Below are positions 46,896 through 55,134 of a stretch of DNA of 64,000 bases, one piece after another. The stretch's first letter is position 1, and the number at the start of each line of letters is the position of its first letter. Source of the stretch: Nostoc sp. FACHB-892. Lineage in GTDB: Bacteria; Cyanobacteriota; Cyanobacteriia; Cyanobacteriales; Nostocaceae. Position numbers and translations under genes: made by a program. Location: contig NZ_JACJTR010000009.1 of NCBI RefSeq assembly GCF_014698795.1, forward strand, positions 124,001 through 188,000. The letters are read 5' to 3'. Below the pieces are notes generated by a model. The model was not told where the DNA came from and made no database searches. It saw nothing but the letters and a program-made list of their open reading frames with translations.

Positions 46896-47783
46896 TTAGG
46901 CAAGAGTTCGCCGCAGTTGAGGCTGAATACTCACTAAGGCGACAACGGCAAAGCCAAACAACACCAACAAAGCCCCTCCAAAGGTAATATCACCCCAAGG
47001 AGCTTGCATTACTACGCTACTTAGTTCCCAACTACTGTGGAGATACAGATAGCGAATGGGTTCGATCGCATAGCTGAGAGGATTTAGAGTAGCTACAATC
47101 TGCAACCACTGAGGCATGAAGGATAAAGGAGCCAAAGCAGTACTAGCAAACAATAATGGTAGGTTGGTGACGAAAATCACTGCAATCAATTCAATGTGTC
47201 CAGGTAGAGCGAAAGCTAAACCAAGGGAGATGGCTGTCACACCCAAAGCTAAAAGGAAGACGATTAGAGCGATCGCAAATAAACCCGTTGCATTTGGTAG
47301 TCCAGCCCCAATAAACGCTGCTGCTGCAACAATCACGGCTGCTTGCAGCAAACTTTGGCTGATGATAAAGATTGCTGAAGCAAAGACAATGGAAAACCGT
47401 GATGCTAAGGGTGCTACCAGCAAACGATTCAAAAAGCCGAACTCGCGGTCAAACATAACGGGCAAACCAGCATTCAGCGCCCCAGCAAAGGCTGTAAACA
47501 CAATTACTCCAGCAGCCAAAAATTGACCGTAATTTGTCGTACTGCCAAACAATCCCTTGGGTGCATTTTGAAATAATGCACCAAATAGCACCAACCACAT
47601 CACCGGCTGAATAATTCCGGCAACCAATGTGGAGGGACGACGTTGCAATTGAATAAACAAGCGACGAGTTAAAGCCAGCGTCTCTTGTACCAATTCACCG
47701 AAAAAGTTAGGTGCAGGATTAGCATCTGCTTGTGGCGATGCTAACGGCTGCCAATTGATATCAGATTTAGGAGTAACGCTCAT
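46896..47783 (-). CDS. ABC-2 type permease (DrrB-like)
   Basis: 295 residues with six hydrophobic segments, the standard ABC-2 transporter membrane subunit (FIQLQRRPSTLVAGIIQPVMW, PLSYAIEPIRYLY). It pairs with the ATPase gene upstream on the same strand to form an efflux pump. I start at MSVTPKSD (47783); the longer frame to 47876 is the translation of a GGGGAGT tandem repeat and is not supported. Substrate unknown; Drr-type pumps move drugs or lipids. Confidence 0.88.
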   Translation of the reverse strand: MSVTPKSDINWQPLASPQADANPAPNFFGELVQETLALTRRLFIQLQRRPSTLVAGIIQPVMWLVLFGALFQNAPKGLFGSTTNYGQFLAAGVIVFTAFAGALNAGLPVMFDREFGFLNRLLVAPLASRFSIVFASAIFIISQSLLQAAVIVAAAAFIGAGLPNATGLFAIALIVFLLALGVTAISLGLAFALPGHIELIAVIFVTNLPLLFASTALAPLSFMPQWLQIVATLNPLSYAIEPIRYLYLHSSWELSSVVMQAPWGDITFGGALLVLFGFAVVALVSIQPQLRRTLA

Positions 47784-47791
47784 AAATAATT

Positions 47792-47843
47792 GGGGAGTGG
47801 GGAGTGGGGAGTGGGGAGTGGGGAATCGGGAATTGGGAGTGGT
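47792..47843. repeat. GGGGAGT short tandem repeat
   Basis: Four units of GGGGAGT plus related units, in the gap between the ATPase and the permease genes. Its translation accounts for the proline-rich leader of the long permease frame. Confidence 0.9.
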
Positions 47844-47886
47844 AAATATCTCCATGCTCAATGCCCAATGCCCCATTCGCTATGCC

Positions 47887-48906
47887 TTATCTCATATTCT
47901 GCTTTTTCTCAGCTTTAGGATCGCGAGTGGCAACGGCTGCTAATTCTGCATCCATCAGTGTGCGTCCTGTAGCGGCGAGATAAACATCATCGAGGCTGGG
48001 GCGAGATTGGGCTATGCCAAAAATTGGCAAGCTAGCAGCGTTCAGCGCTTGCTGTATGTTAATCAGAACATCGTTCTGAGGTGTCACCACCAAGTTGAGG
48101 GAATTACCTTGAGCGCTGTTGATGATCACTTCTTGCACAAATGGCAAAGGTTGCAAGAGGTTTTTGGCAATTTCTGCTTCCTCAATCGGGGAAAACTCGC
48201 GGATTCGCAAAGTGATGCGATCGCCCCCTACTTGATCTTTTAATTGTGAAGGTGTCCCAGCCGCAATTACAACGCCGCGATCTATAATTGCGACGCGATC
48301 GGCTAAAGCGTCAACCTCTTCTAAGTAATGGCTGGTAATTACTACCGTCGTCCCAGAGGCCCGTAATTTTCTCAGGAAATCCCAAACCACAAAACGCGTT
48401 TCTATGTCAAGCCCCACAGTTGGCTCATCCAACACCAAAACATCTGGTGAATGGAGTAACCCAGCAGCCAAGTCTAGGCGCTTGCGTAACCCGCCGGAAT
48501 AGGTTCCTGTCTTTTTATTGGCGTATTCTTGCAAACCAAGTAAATCTAATACAGTCTCAATGCGCTGTTTGGCTACTGCGCCTGGGAGGTGATAAAGTGC
48601 GGCTTGCAGTTGCAGTAGTTCTCTTCCAGTCAGCACCTTATCGGGTGCGACTTCTTGAGCTACGTAGCCTAATCGTTGTCTTGCAACTCTCGGATTATCT
48701 AACACAGAGATGCCAGATACTTCGATTTTGCCAGCATCCGGTGTGGTAAGTGTACATAAAGCACGCAAGGTTGTAGTTTTCCCAGCACCGTTGGGGCCAA
48801 GTAAACCAAAAATTTCTCCTGGTTCTACCTGAAAGGAAACATCTTGGACGGCAACTACTGTACCGTAACGTTTTTGCAAATTTTGAATGAAAACGGCGGG
48901 AGCCAT
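47887..48906 (-). CDS. ABC transporter ATPase (DrrA-like)
   Basis: 339 residues. GLLGPNGAGKTTTLRAL (Walker A), TYSGGLRKRLDLAAGLL (signature), VLVLDEPTVGLD (Walker B), VITSHYLEEVDALADRV (H-loop). The C-terminal extension (RPSLDDVYLAATGR) is typical of DrrA. It works with the permease downstream. Confidence 0.93.
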   Translation of the reverse strand: MAPAVFIQNLQKRYGTVVAVQDVSFQVEPGEIFGLLGPNGAGKTTTLRALCTLTTPDAGKIEVSGISVLDNPRVARQRLGYVAQEVAPDKVLTGRELLQLQAALYHLPGAVAKQRIETVLDLLGLQEYANKKTGTYSGGLRKRLDLAAGLLHSPDVLVLDEPTVGLDIETRFVVWDFLRKLRASGTTVVITSHYLEEVDALADRVAIIDRGVVIAAGTPSQLKDQVGGDRITLRIREFSPIEEAEIAKNLLQPLPFVQEVIINSAQGNSLNLVVTPQNDVLINIQQALNAASLPIFGIAQSRPSLDDVYLAATGRTLMDAELAAVATRDPKAEKKQNMR

Positions 48907-48986
48907 GACAGCTTATCCCCAACTATACAAATCTCAATAAAGTCTATCTTTATTGTAGAAGGTGAAGAGTCTTGGGAGGACAAAAA

Positions 48987-50501
48987 TTAAATTTTCAGCA
49001 CTTTCAAAGTTTTGAAGCTTGTGTCATTACAACCGATGATAAATCCTCCCATCGCCTGAATTTGTTGCAGATAGTCAAGGACGGGTTTGGTGATGACTTC
49101 TCCCGGCATTAATACAGGAATTCCTGGGGGATAGGGACAGACGATTTCAGCACAGATGCGTTGATTGGTCTGTATCAAAGGTAGTATTTCACTGACAGCA
49201 AAAAAGGCTTCACGAGGAGAAAAATGTAAAGGATGGCACTTTGTAGTGAAAACATCCTGCCAAAGATCGCTTTTAACAGTTAAGTTGGTTCGCCAATATT
49301 CTTTGGCAAGAGTAGTAAAACTTTCTACTAGTTGCTCAATATCGGCAGGGGTGTTACCCAAAGTAATGATAAAGGTGAGATGTTGCAGTGAAGCGAATTC
49401 GGCGGTAACAGCAAATTTTTCATCCAGAATTTCCTCTGCCTGAAATCCGGTTAAACCTAAACCAGAAACAGTTACAGTTAATCGCGTTTCGTCTAAAGCC
49501 ACAAAGCCGACAGATCCCCGCAACCCACCTATAGAAGATCCCCCCAACCCCCCTTGATGAGGGGGGCTAGAAATCTGTAAAACAGATAATCCAGGAATTT
49601 GGCTGATTCTGGTTTTAGCTTCATTAGCAAGTTGTAAAGTGCGAGACATCAGCATTTTTCCGTGGAGTGCCATTTGCTGACGCGCTGCATCTAGAGAAGC
49701 TAAAAGTAAATAACTAGGACTGGTAGATTGTACTAGTTGCAAAGCTTTACTGATGCGATCGCAATCTATCCGATTACCTTGAATATGCAGCATTGATGCC
49801 TGTGTCATTGCACCAAGTACTTTGTGGATGGATTGTACAGTTAAATCTGCACCTGCGGCTAAGGCTGGAGTGGGTAATTCTGGATGAAAGGCAAAGTGTG
49901 CGCCGTGTGCTTCATCTACAAGTAGAGGGATATTGTATTGATGTGTGATGTTGGCGATCGCACTCAAATCTCCACAAACACCGTAATATGTTGGGTAAAC
50001 TGTTAACACTGCTTTAGCGTCTGGATGTTGTTGGAGTGCAGATTCTAAAGCATTAGGCGTAATGCTATGGGCAATATCTAAAACTGGATCGTATTCAGGA
50101 TTGAGAAAAATTGGTATTGCACCGGAGAGAATTAAACCAGCGATCGCAGATGAATGAACATTGCGAGGCAGAATGATTTTATCGCCTGTGCCACAGGTAG
50201 CGAGAATTGCTGCTTCAATCCCACAGGTAGAACCATTGACAAGGAACCATGTTTGTAATGCACCAAAGGCTGCTGCTGCTAGTTGTTGTGCTTCTTGAAT
50301 AACGCCTTGGGGCGCAAAGAGATTATCTAAATCTGCTAATTCGGTTAAATCAGCGCGAAAGACGGCTTTACCAAGTAAATCAGCCAAGGGTTGAGAAATT
50401 CCTTCACCTTGTTTATGTCCTGGAGTGTAAAAAGGTGCATGGAGTCTTGCTGCATTGGTTTTTAAGGCATCTAATAAGGGTATTTGATTTTGATTGAGCA
50501 T
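48987..50501 (-). CDS. Orn/Lys/Arg decarboxylase-family PLP enzyme
   Basis: 504 residues. HAPFYTPGHKQGEG, WFLVNGSTCGIEA, VDEAHGAHF and QSIHKVLGAM, with the Schiff-base Lys, are those of the fold-I Orn/Lys/Arg decarboxylases; the C-terminal domain (CPYPPGIPVLMPGE) is present. It makes a diamine (putrescine, cadaverine or agmatine) from the amino acid. A palindromic repeat is inserted in frame at 49535-49575. Start: ATG at 50501 rather than the 7-codon longer frame. Confidence 0.88.
   Translation of the reverse strand: MLNQNQIPLLDALKTNAARLHAPFYTPGHKQGEGISQPLADLLGKAVFRADLTELADLDNLFAPQGVIQEAQQLAAAAFGALQTWFLVNGSTCGIEAAILATCGTGDKIILPRNVHSSAIAGLILSGAIPIFLNPEYDPVLDIAHSITPNALESALQQHPDAKAVLTVYPTYYGVCGDLSAIANITHQYNIPLLVDEAHGAHFAFHPELPTPALAAGADLTVQSIHKVLGAMTQASMLHIQGNRIDCDRISKALQLVQSTSPSYLLLASLDAARQQMALHGKMLMSRTLQLANEAKTRISQIPGLSVLQISSPPHQGGLGGSSIGGLRGSVGFVALDETRLTVTVSGLGLTGFQAEEILDEKFAVTAEFASLQHLTFIITLGNTPADIEQLVESFTTLAKEYWRTNLTVKSDLWQDVFTTKCHPLHFSPREAFFAVSEILPLIQTNQRICAEIVCPYPPGIPVLMPGEVITKPVLDYLQQIQAMGGFIIGCNDTSFKTLKVLKI
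49535..49575. repeat. in-frame palindromic repeat insertion
   Basis: GATCCCCCCAACCCCCC and GGGGGGCTAGAAATC flank a TTGATGA loop, a well-known Nostoc intergenic palindrome. Here it adds about 14 residues (SPPHQGGLGGSS) to the decarboxylase without breaking its frame. Confidence 0.75.
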
Positions 50502-50770
50502 TTTTAAAGAAACAAACTCCAAGGATGCAAAAGAAACAGCACAGTATTAAAGTAGAGTCTAATTCTATAAAATCAAAACTTAGGCAATCAAAACTTGAAA
50601 TATGCGATTGTATCGGCTTGTTAAAATTAACCCACCCTAGTTACTTAGAAATTCTCAAAGGCTTGTGTATACGCGGTAGTTAAAGAAGGGGAACTTGAAA
50701 GCCTCTCTTTTGAATTGGGGGATTTTGCTATGCTTGCGTTAAAATCCGTAAGTCCTGTGTAGCTGACTAG

Positions 50771-51478
50771 ATGAGACCTTATCATCAAATCCCGATTTTT
50801 GAGTGTGGTGAACCGATAATAGCGATTCCTTTAGAATTGTTTGCGGTGGAATCTCCTCATCCTTATGAAAAATTAGGTGCGCCTTATAGCGATCGCTCTC
50901 CTTATTATCTCCGTCAAAGCGTTATTAAAAATTTGATCCAAGCGCAAAATTATCTTCAACTGTTGCATCGCAACTGGCGCATCCAAATTTTTGATGCTTA
51001 TCGCCCGATCGCAGTCCAGCAGTTTATGGTAGATTACAGCTTCGCCCAAGCAGTACGAGAAAGGGGACTGACTGAAATCGAGTTATCCCCAAACCAACGC
51101 CAAGAGATTTGGGAAGCGGTTTATGCAATTTGGGCTGTACCAAGTTTGGATGAAAAAACTCCCCCTCCTCACAGTACAGGTGCGGCGGTGGATGTGACAC
51201 TGGTAGATGATACGGGGCAAATAGTAAATATGGGTTCGCCGATTGATGAAATGTCAGAGCGATCGCACCCAGATTATTATGCCAATAGCGATCGCCCAGA
51301 AGCCCAAAAGTATCATGCTCACCGTCAACTATTGCGAGATGTAATGTTAAAAGCCGATTTTCAACGCAATCCTAGAGAGTGGTGGCATTTTTCTATTGGC
51401 GATCAAATGTGGGCTTGGCTGAATAATCAATCTAATCCAGCCAAGCCTGTCACAGCACGTTATGGACGGCTTGTATAG
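50771..51478 (+). CDS. D-alanyl-D-alanine dipeptidase (VanX/M15D family)
   Basis: 235 residues. Zinc and catalytic motifs: FDAYRPIAV, HSTGAAVDVTL (HxxGxAxD) and REWWHFS. It cleaves D-Ala-D-Ala. VanX is known in vancomycin resistance, but homologues in cyanobacteria more likely recycle cell-wall dipeptides. No van genes nearby and no signal peptide, so it is cytoplasmic. Confidence 0.9.
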   Translation: MRPYHQIPIFECGEPIIAIPLELFAVESPHPYEKLGAPYSDRSPYYLRQSVIKNLIQAQNYLQLLHRNWRIQIFDAYRPIAVQQFMVDYSFAQAVRERGLTEIELSPNQRQEIWEAVYAIWAVPSLDEKTPPPHSTGAAVDVTLVDDTGQIVNMGSPIDEMSERSHPDYYANSDRPEAQKYHAHRQLLRDVMLKADFQRNPREWWHFSIGDQMWAWLNNQSNPAKPVTARYGRLV

Positions 51479-51483
51479 ATGCG

Positions 51484-51957
51484 TTATGCATCTTGAGGAT
51501 TCAGTTCCTTTAACTCGTCGGTAGTGTAAGTACCAATCGGAGTCCAAACTAGATAAGGAAGAAGTAAAAGCGCCGCCGTTAAAGAAATCGGCAAAACGCA
51601 GATTGCGAGGATAACGCCTGAAATCAAACCGATTAGCCCAAGAACTTCCCCAACTTTGAGACTGCGAAACCTCAACATTGTAGGTATATAGGCAACGGTG
51701 ATAATTTCCACTAAAAGGTACAAAGCCATTAGTAGCCAAGTAATTATGCCTCCTGGGTTTTTCTCCCAGACAACATAGGCTGAAGCTGCACCGCAAATAA
51801 AAATCACAGTCCAGATAATTGGAATTAACGGCTCAAAAACTAGCCAACGAGGGCGACTTAAGTTTGCAAACCATTTAACATCACGTGGCGTGATGAAGAA
51901 ACTACCAAGGGCGACGAGAAAAGTTACAGCCCCAATTATTATCCAAGATGGAATCAT
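51484..51957 (-). CDS. TspO/MBR-family membrane protein, copy A
   Basis: 157 residues, about five membrane helices. SRPRWLVFEPLIPIIWTVIF is the TspO signature segment, then FICGAASAYVVWE. TspO proteins bind tetrapyrroles and other hydrophobics. It has a paralogue just upstream on the same strand with an identical C-terminus (LNPQDA), a tandem duplication. Confidence 0.85.
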   Translation of the reverse strand: MIPSWIIIGAVTFLVALGSFFITPRDVKWFANLSRPRWLVFEPLIPIIWTVIFICGAASAYVVWEKNPGGIITWLLMALYLLVEIITVAYIPTMLRFRSLKVGEVLGLIGLISGVILAICVLPISLTAALLLLPYLVWTPIGTYTTDELKELNPQDA

Positions 51958-52046
51958 AATGCACTCTTGCTTGCGTATTTTGTCAAGTCATATACTGCAA
52001 GTTTGACAATTTAGGCTATATGTTTAATCATTCCCTGGTGCGAATC

Positions 52047-52520
52047 TTAAGCATCTTGAGGATTGAGACTGATCATCTTCCAAGTGGTATAAGTACCAAT
52101 GGGACTCCACAGCAAATAAGGAACTAGTAATAGTGCTGCCCAGCCAGAAATACTTAAGACTCCAAGTATTAATAAAAGACTAATGATAAAACCTGTACCA
52201 CCAAGAATTGTACCGACTTTCAGGCTGCGAAGCCTAAACATTACAGGCGTATAGGCAATGGTTACAATTTCTAAAAGTAAGTATAAACCCATAATTAACC
52301 AGGTTGGGGTGGTTCCTGGATCTTTTTCCCAAACAATATAAGCTGACCAAGCACCGCAAATAAATATCACAGTCCAGATAATAGGAATCGCACCCTCAAA
52401 AGTTAGCCATCTCGGCCGTTGTAAGCGCTTGAACCATTGGCGATCGCTAGGCGTAATCAAGTTAGCCGCTAAGGCAACTAAGAAAGCCACAGCCCCAATC
52501 ACCATCCAAGATTTAATCAT
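52047..52520 (-). CDS. TspO/MBR-family membrane protein, copy B
   Basis: 157 residues, same length and layout as copy A, with QRPRWLTFEGAIPIIWTVIF and the same ending LNPQDA. The two are separated by 89 bp and could be cotranscribed. See copy A for function. Confidence 0.85.
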   Translation of the reverse strand: MIKSWMVIGAVAFLVALAANLITPSDRQWFKRLQRPRWLTFEGAIPIIWTVIFICGAWSAYIVWEKDPGTTPTWLIMGLYLLLEIVTIAYTPVMFRLRSLKVGTILGGTGFIISLLLILGVLSISGWAALLLVPYLLWSPIGTYTTWKMISLNPQDA

Positions 52521-53116
52521 GGCCGTTATTCCTTTACAAGCGCTATCTATCGCTTAATATCATTCTTTATAGTGTGATTTTGTCAATTTAGTTGCTAATT
52601 ACTCATCATCCTTGAGTTTGAAACCTTCACATCATTTGGCAGGATTTTAAATTATGGGCATTGGGCGCTGGATGTTTTTGTGGCTGTAGCAAACATCAAC
52701 GAGATTGCTGCTCATTTTGTGGGTACTATCGCTTCGTTATGGTTGCTGCGGGTGCATCAACACTAGTACCGCTATGCAAAATTTAAAAAGCTTATGCTAA
52801 ATGGTGAATTCTGACTGATGAGTAAATCCCAATGAGTATCAAAATTTTGCTGATGAGTTTTTAATACTCGTGAACGAGGTTCAAAGACTCGTTCATCCAA
52901 CTCAGATACTCGTTGACGAGTCTTTAAACCCCGTGAGCCTTTAACACAAAAATGATAACTTTAGACTGACTTATTCCATGTCTTTAGGTTAATTGTAATT
53001 CTTCTAATTTTTATCTATAGATTCAGTTTCAAGGTAGTTTCTTATTACTTATGATAGTTACTTTAAATCATTCTAATGAGTGAAAGTATATATACTTAAT
53101 AACTGAGGTTCAAAGC
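52521..53116. other. 596 bp spacer with a palindrome cluster
   Basis: It contains the CTCGT/ACGAG cluster at 52865-52925. Upstream of that, around 52680-52780, a frame without start or stop could be a degraded gene but is not recognisable. Confidence 0.55.
52865..52925. promoter_or_regulatory. nested CTCGT/ACGAG inverted repeats
   Basis: CTCGT-GA-ACGAG (52866-52877) and CTCGT-TG-ACGAG (52909-52920) are two perfect dyads; AAAGACTCGT (52883-52892) pairs with ACGAGTCTTT (52916-52925); GAACGAG also pairs with CTCGTTC. This suggests an operator array or a structured leader before the gene at 53117. No terminator-like T-run. Confidence 0.5.
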
Positions 53117-53371
53117 ATGGACTCAACAGGTAAGGTTCAAACTATGGATTCGTCCTGGTCTCTTCCACTGCCGTTGAAAGAGTATGCAATGAGCCGAGTA
53201 ACTGTCTACTTTTATAGCGACAGATGGGTTCCAATTAAATATTGTTCTTTGGAAAAGGCAATTTTGCTTCACCAGAAGGCAAACTTAGAAGGTAAGGAAA
53301 TTTTGTTATTTCCTACTAACCTAGACCCTAATCAACTCTCAAACTCTTTTAACCAAAATGCATTGAATTAG
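53117..53371 (+). CDS. small hypothetical cyanobacterial protein
   Basis: 84 residues, with GAGG about 11 bases before the ATG. VTVYFYSDRWVPIKYCSLEKAILLHQKANLEGKEILLFPT is a compact soluble core. Not recognised. An internal Met (residue 10) is an alternative start. Confidence 0.6.
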   Translation: MDSTGKVQTMDSSWSLPLPLKEYAMSRVTVYFYSDRWVPIKYCSLEKAILLHQKANLEGKEILLFPTNLDPNQLSNSFNQNALN

Positions 53372-53408
53372 ACTATTTTTCAAACATCTTGACAACAAAT
53401 AAATCTAC

Positions 53409-53436
53409 TATAGAGGCGTACATAAGTACGTCTTTA
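53409..53436. repeat. TAGAGACG palindromic repeat, copy 3 (diverged)
   Basis: TATAGAGGCGTAC pairs imperfectly with GTACGTCTTTA. Confidence 0.65.
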
Positions 53437-53554
53437 CTTATTATAAACTGGATTGAAATGTTTACTCATATTGTTTACGTCAAAGAGCAATGTCTACGAC
53501 TGGCTATGCCTACGCGTCAAAAGATACATTCTCTAAAGAATCACATAGACCTTG

Positions 53555-54187
53555 TTATCGTATCAATGGGTTTTTGTTGACTGCTGCTGAGTTAACGGTT
53601 TGTTCAATTCTCTTCAACCTTGTCTCTGGACGTTTTGCACTCTCAATCCAAAAAAGAATATTCTTTTTAGATGAGTTATTAAATCTCTCAAAATACTCTT
53701 TAGCAGTTGTGTTTGCTTCTAATGCCTGCTTTAAATCTGAGGGAATAATCAATGCTTCGATCGCATCTAACGTCTTCCATGAGCCATCTTGTTTTGCAGC
53801 TTCAATTTTTTCTAAACCAACTGTAGTCATTAAGCCTTGTTTTATAAGTTCTTCAATATATTGTTTATTTAATTTTGACCATACGCTTTTTGGTTTTCGA
53901 GGCGTAAATATTTGCATATAACGTTCCTCGTCTAAAGATTTAACTTTACTATCAATCCAACCAAAGCATAAGGCTTCTTGTACCGCTTCGCTATATCGAA
54001 CACTTGGCTTACCACTTTTTACTTTGTAGTAGATAAGCCATACACCAAGAGAAGTGCGATGGTTTTTATCTAACCATCTCCGCCATTCTTCGCGGCTTTG
54101 AGGGCAGAAAGTGGGGAATTCATTATTAAGTTTGGATACATCAGTAATGTTACTTTTGTTGAGGTTTGTTTCTGTATTTTGCGGCAT
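53555..54187 (-). CDS. YdeI/OmpD-associated family protein
   Basis: 210 residues from MPQNTETN (ATG 54187). REEWRRWLDKNHRTSLGVWL, then SEAVQEALCFGWIDSKVKSL and RMYMQIFTPRKPKSVWSKLN-type sequence are the hallmark of the YdeI family, linked to bacteriocin or peptide resistance in some bacteria. The frame continues 19 codons upstream into the response-regulator gene but without support. It begins 7 bp after the stop of the regulator gene on the same strand. Confidence 0.87.
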   Translation of the reverse strand: MPQNTETNLNKSNITDVSKLNNEFPTFCPQSREEWRRWLDKNHRTSLGVWLIYYKVKSGKPSVRYSEAVQEALCFGWIDSKVKSLDEERYMQIFTPRKPKSVWSKLNKQYIEELIKQGLMTTVGLEKIEAAKQDGSWKTLDAIEALIIPSDLKQALEANTTAKEYFERFNNSSKKNILFWIESAKRPETRLKRIEQTVNSAAVNKNPLIR

Positions 54188-54194
54188 TTCTTTT

Positions 54195-54872
54195 CTAAAC
54201 CAACCCAGAACGCAGTGCCACAACTGCTGCTTGCACGCGATCATCTACTGCTAATTTATTCATAATCCCTCGGACGTGAGTTTTGATGGTGTTGGGACTG
54301 AGATAAAGTTTTTCGGCAATTTCTGGGTTACTCAAGCCGTCTACCATCAGTTTCAACACTTCTAACTCGCGCCCAGATAAATTAGCGTTGTTGGTGGTGG
54401 GTGAGGGCGGTTTGAGATTATCAATAACTCGCCGTGCAATTTGGGGATCAAGATAAGCTGCACCATCAACTGCGGCTGCGATCGCACTTAACAATCGTTC
54501 CACACTTGCACCTTTAATGCAATATGCATCTGCACCGCTAGAGAGTGCTGCAATAATTTCTGTCTCCGTTTGATGAGATGTCAGCATTACCACATGAGTT
54601 GCTGGCAGCGCCGCCTTAATTTGCTGTGTCGCTGCAATGCCATCCAATCGCGGCAACCCAATATCCATAACCACCAAATCAGGTTTCAATTGCAGTGCTG
54701 CTTGAACTCCTAAATAACCATCTTCTGCTTGTCCAACAATCTCTAATTGAGGATGAGCCATTAACGATTGCTCTAATCCCAGTTGCATCATCGGATCATC
54801 TTCGACAATTAACACCCGCAACGGCGGAGCATTGGCGGGTAAATTTAAGGGATAGCGAGTATCTAAAGACAT
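54195..54872 (-). CDS. NarL/FixJ-type response regulator
   Basis: 225 residues. Receiver domain with the acidic pocket VEDDPMMQLG, phosphoacceptor Asp in VVMDIGLPRLDG, Thr/Ser in MLTSHQ and Lys in CIKGAS; then a LuxR-type HTH (LSGRELEVLKLMVDGLSNPEIAEKLYLSPNTIKTHV). It controls transcription when phosphorylated; no histidine kinase is adjacent. It may form a two-gene unit with the YdeI gene. Confidence 0.93.
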   Translation of the reverse strand: MSLDTRYPLNLPANAPPLRVLIVEDDPMMQLGLEQSLMAHPQLEIVGQAEDGYLGVQAALQLKPDLVVMDIGLPRLDGIAATQQIKAALPATHVVMLTSHQTETEIIAALSSGADAYCIKGASVERLLSAIAAAVDGAAYLDPQIARRVIDNLKPPSPTTNNANLSGRELEVLKLMVDGLSNPEIAEKLYLSPNTIKTHVRGIMNKLAVDDRVQAAVVALRSGLV

Positions 54873-54888
54873 TTTTTATTAGTTAGGA

Positions 54889-54916
54889 GTTAAGAGTTGA
54901 GAGTTAGGAGTTCAGG
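54889..54916. repeat. TTAGGAG short tandem repeat, left
   Basis: Units GTTAGGAGTT, AAGAGTTGAGA and GTTAGGAGTT. Its reverse complement occurs at 55099-55131 across a 180 bp gap. Confidence 0.75.
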
Positions 54917-55098
54917 ATAGCTTTCAAGGTTAAGTATTTAGGTTTCCAAAAAATAATTGAGGAACTTTTTAAGTATTAAACTGAGATTTAGGGCTTTAGA
55001 CAATTATGTTGGTTCTCAAACTTAAGAAATTGGTTTAGTTTGAAAAGGCTACCAATCATAAACAAAGCAGGAAGTCAGAAGTTATTCATAACTCTTTA

Positions 55099-55131
55099 AT
55101 TGCTAACTCCTAACTCCTAACTCCTAACTTA
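55099..55131. repeat. TAACTCC short tandem repeat, right
   Basis: Three units of TAACTCC directly before the end of era. It is the inverted complement of the units at 54889. Confidence 0.8.
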
Positions 55132-55134
55132 ATT

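Noticed and set aside
47784-47876. Proline-rich N-terminal extension of the ABC-2 permease
   Set aside because: It is the translation of the GGGGAGT tandem repeat; homologues start at MSVTPKSD-type sequence.
50771-51478. Vancomycin-resistance cluster
   Set aside because: Only the VanX-type dipeptidase is present; no vanH, vanA or vanRS genes nearby.
53490-53921. 143-codon plus-strand ORF
   Set aside because: Antisense to the YdeI-family gene, which has clear family motifs.
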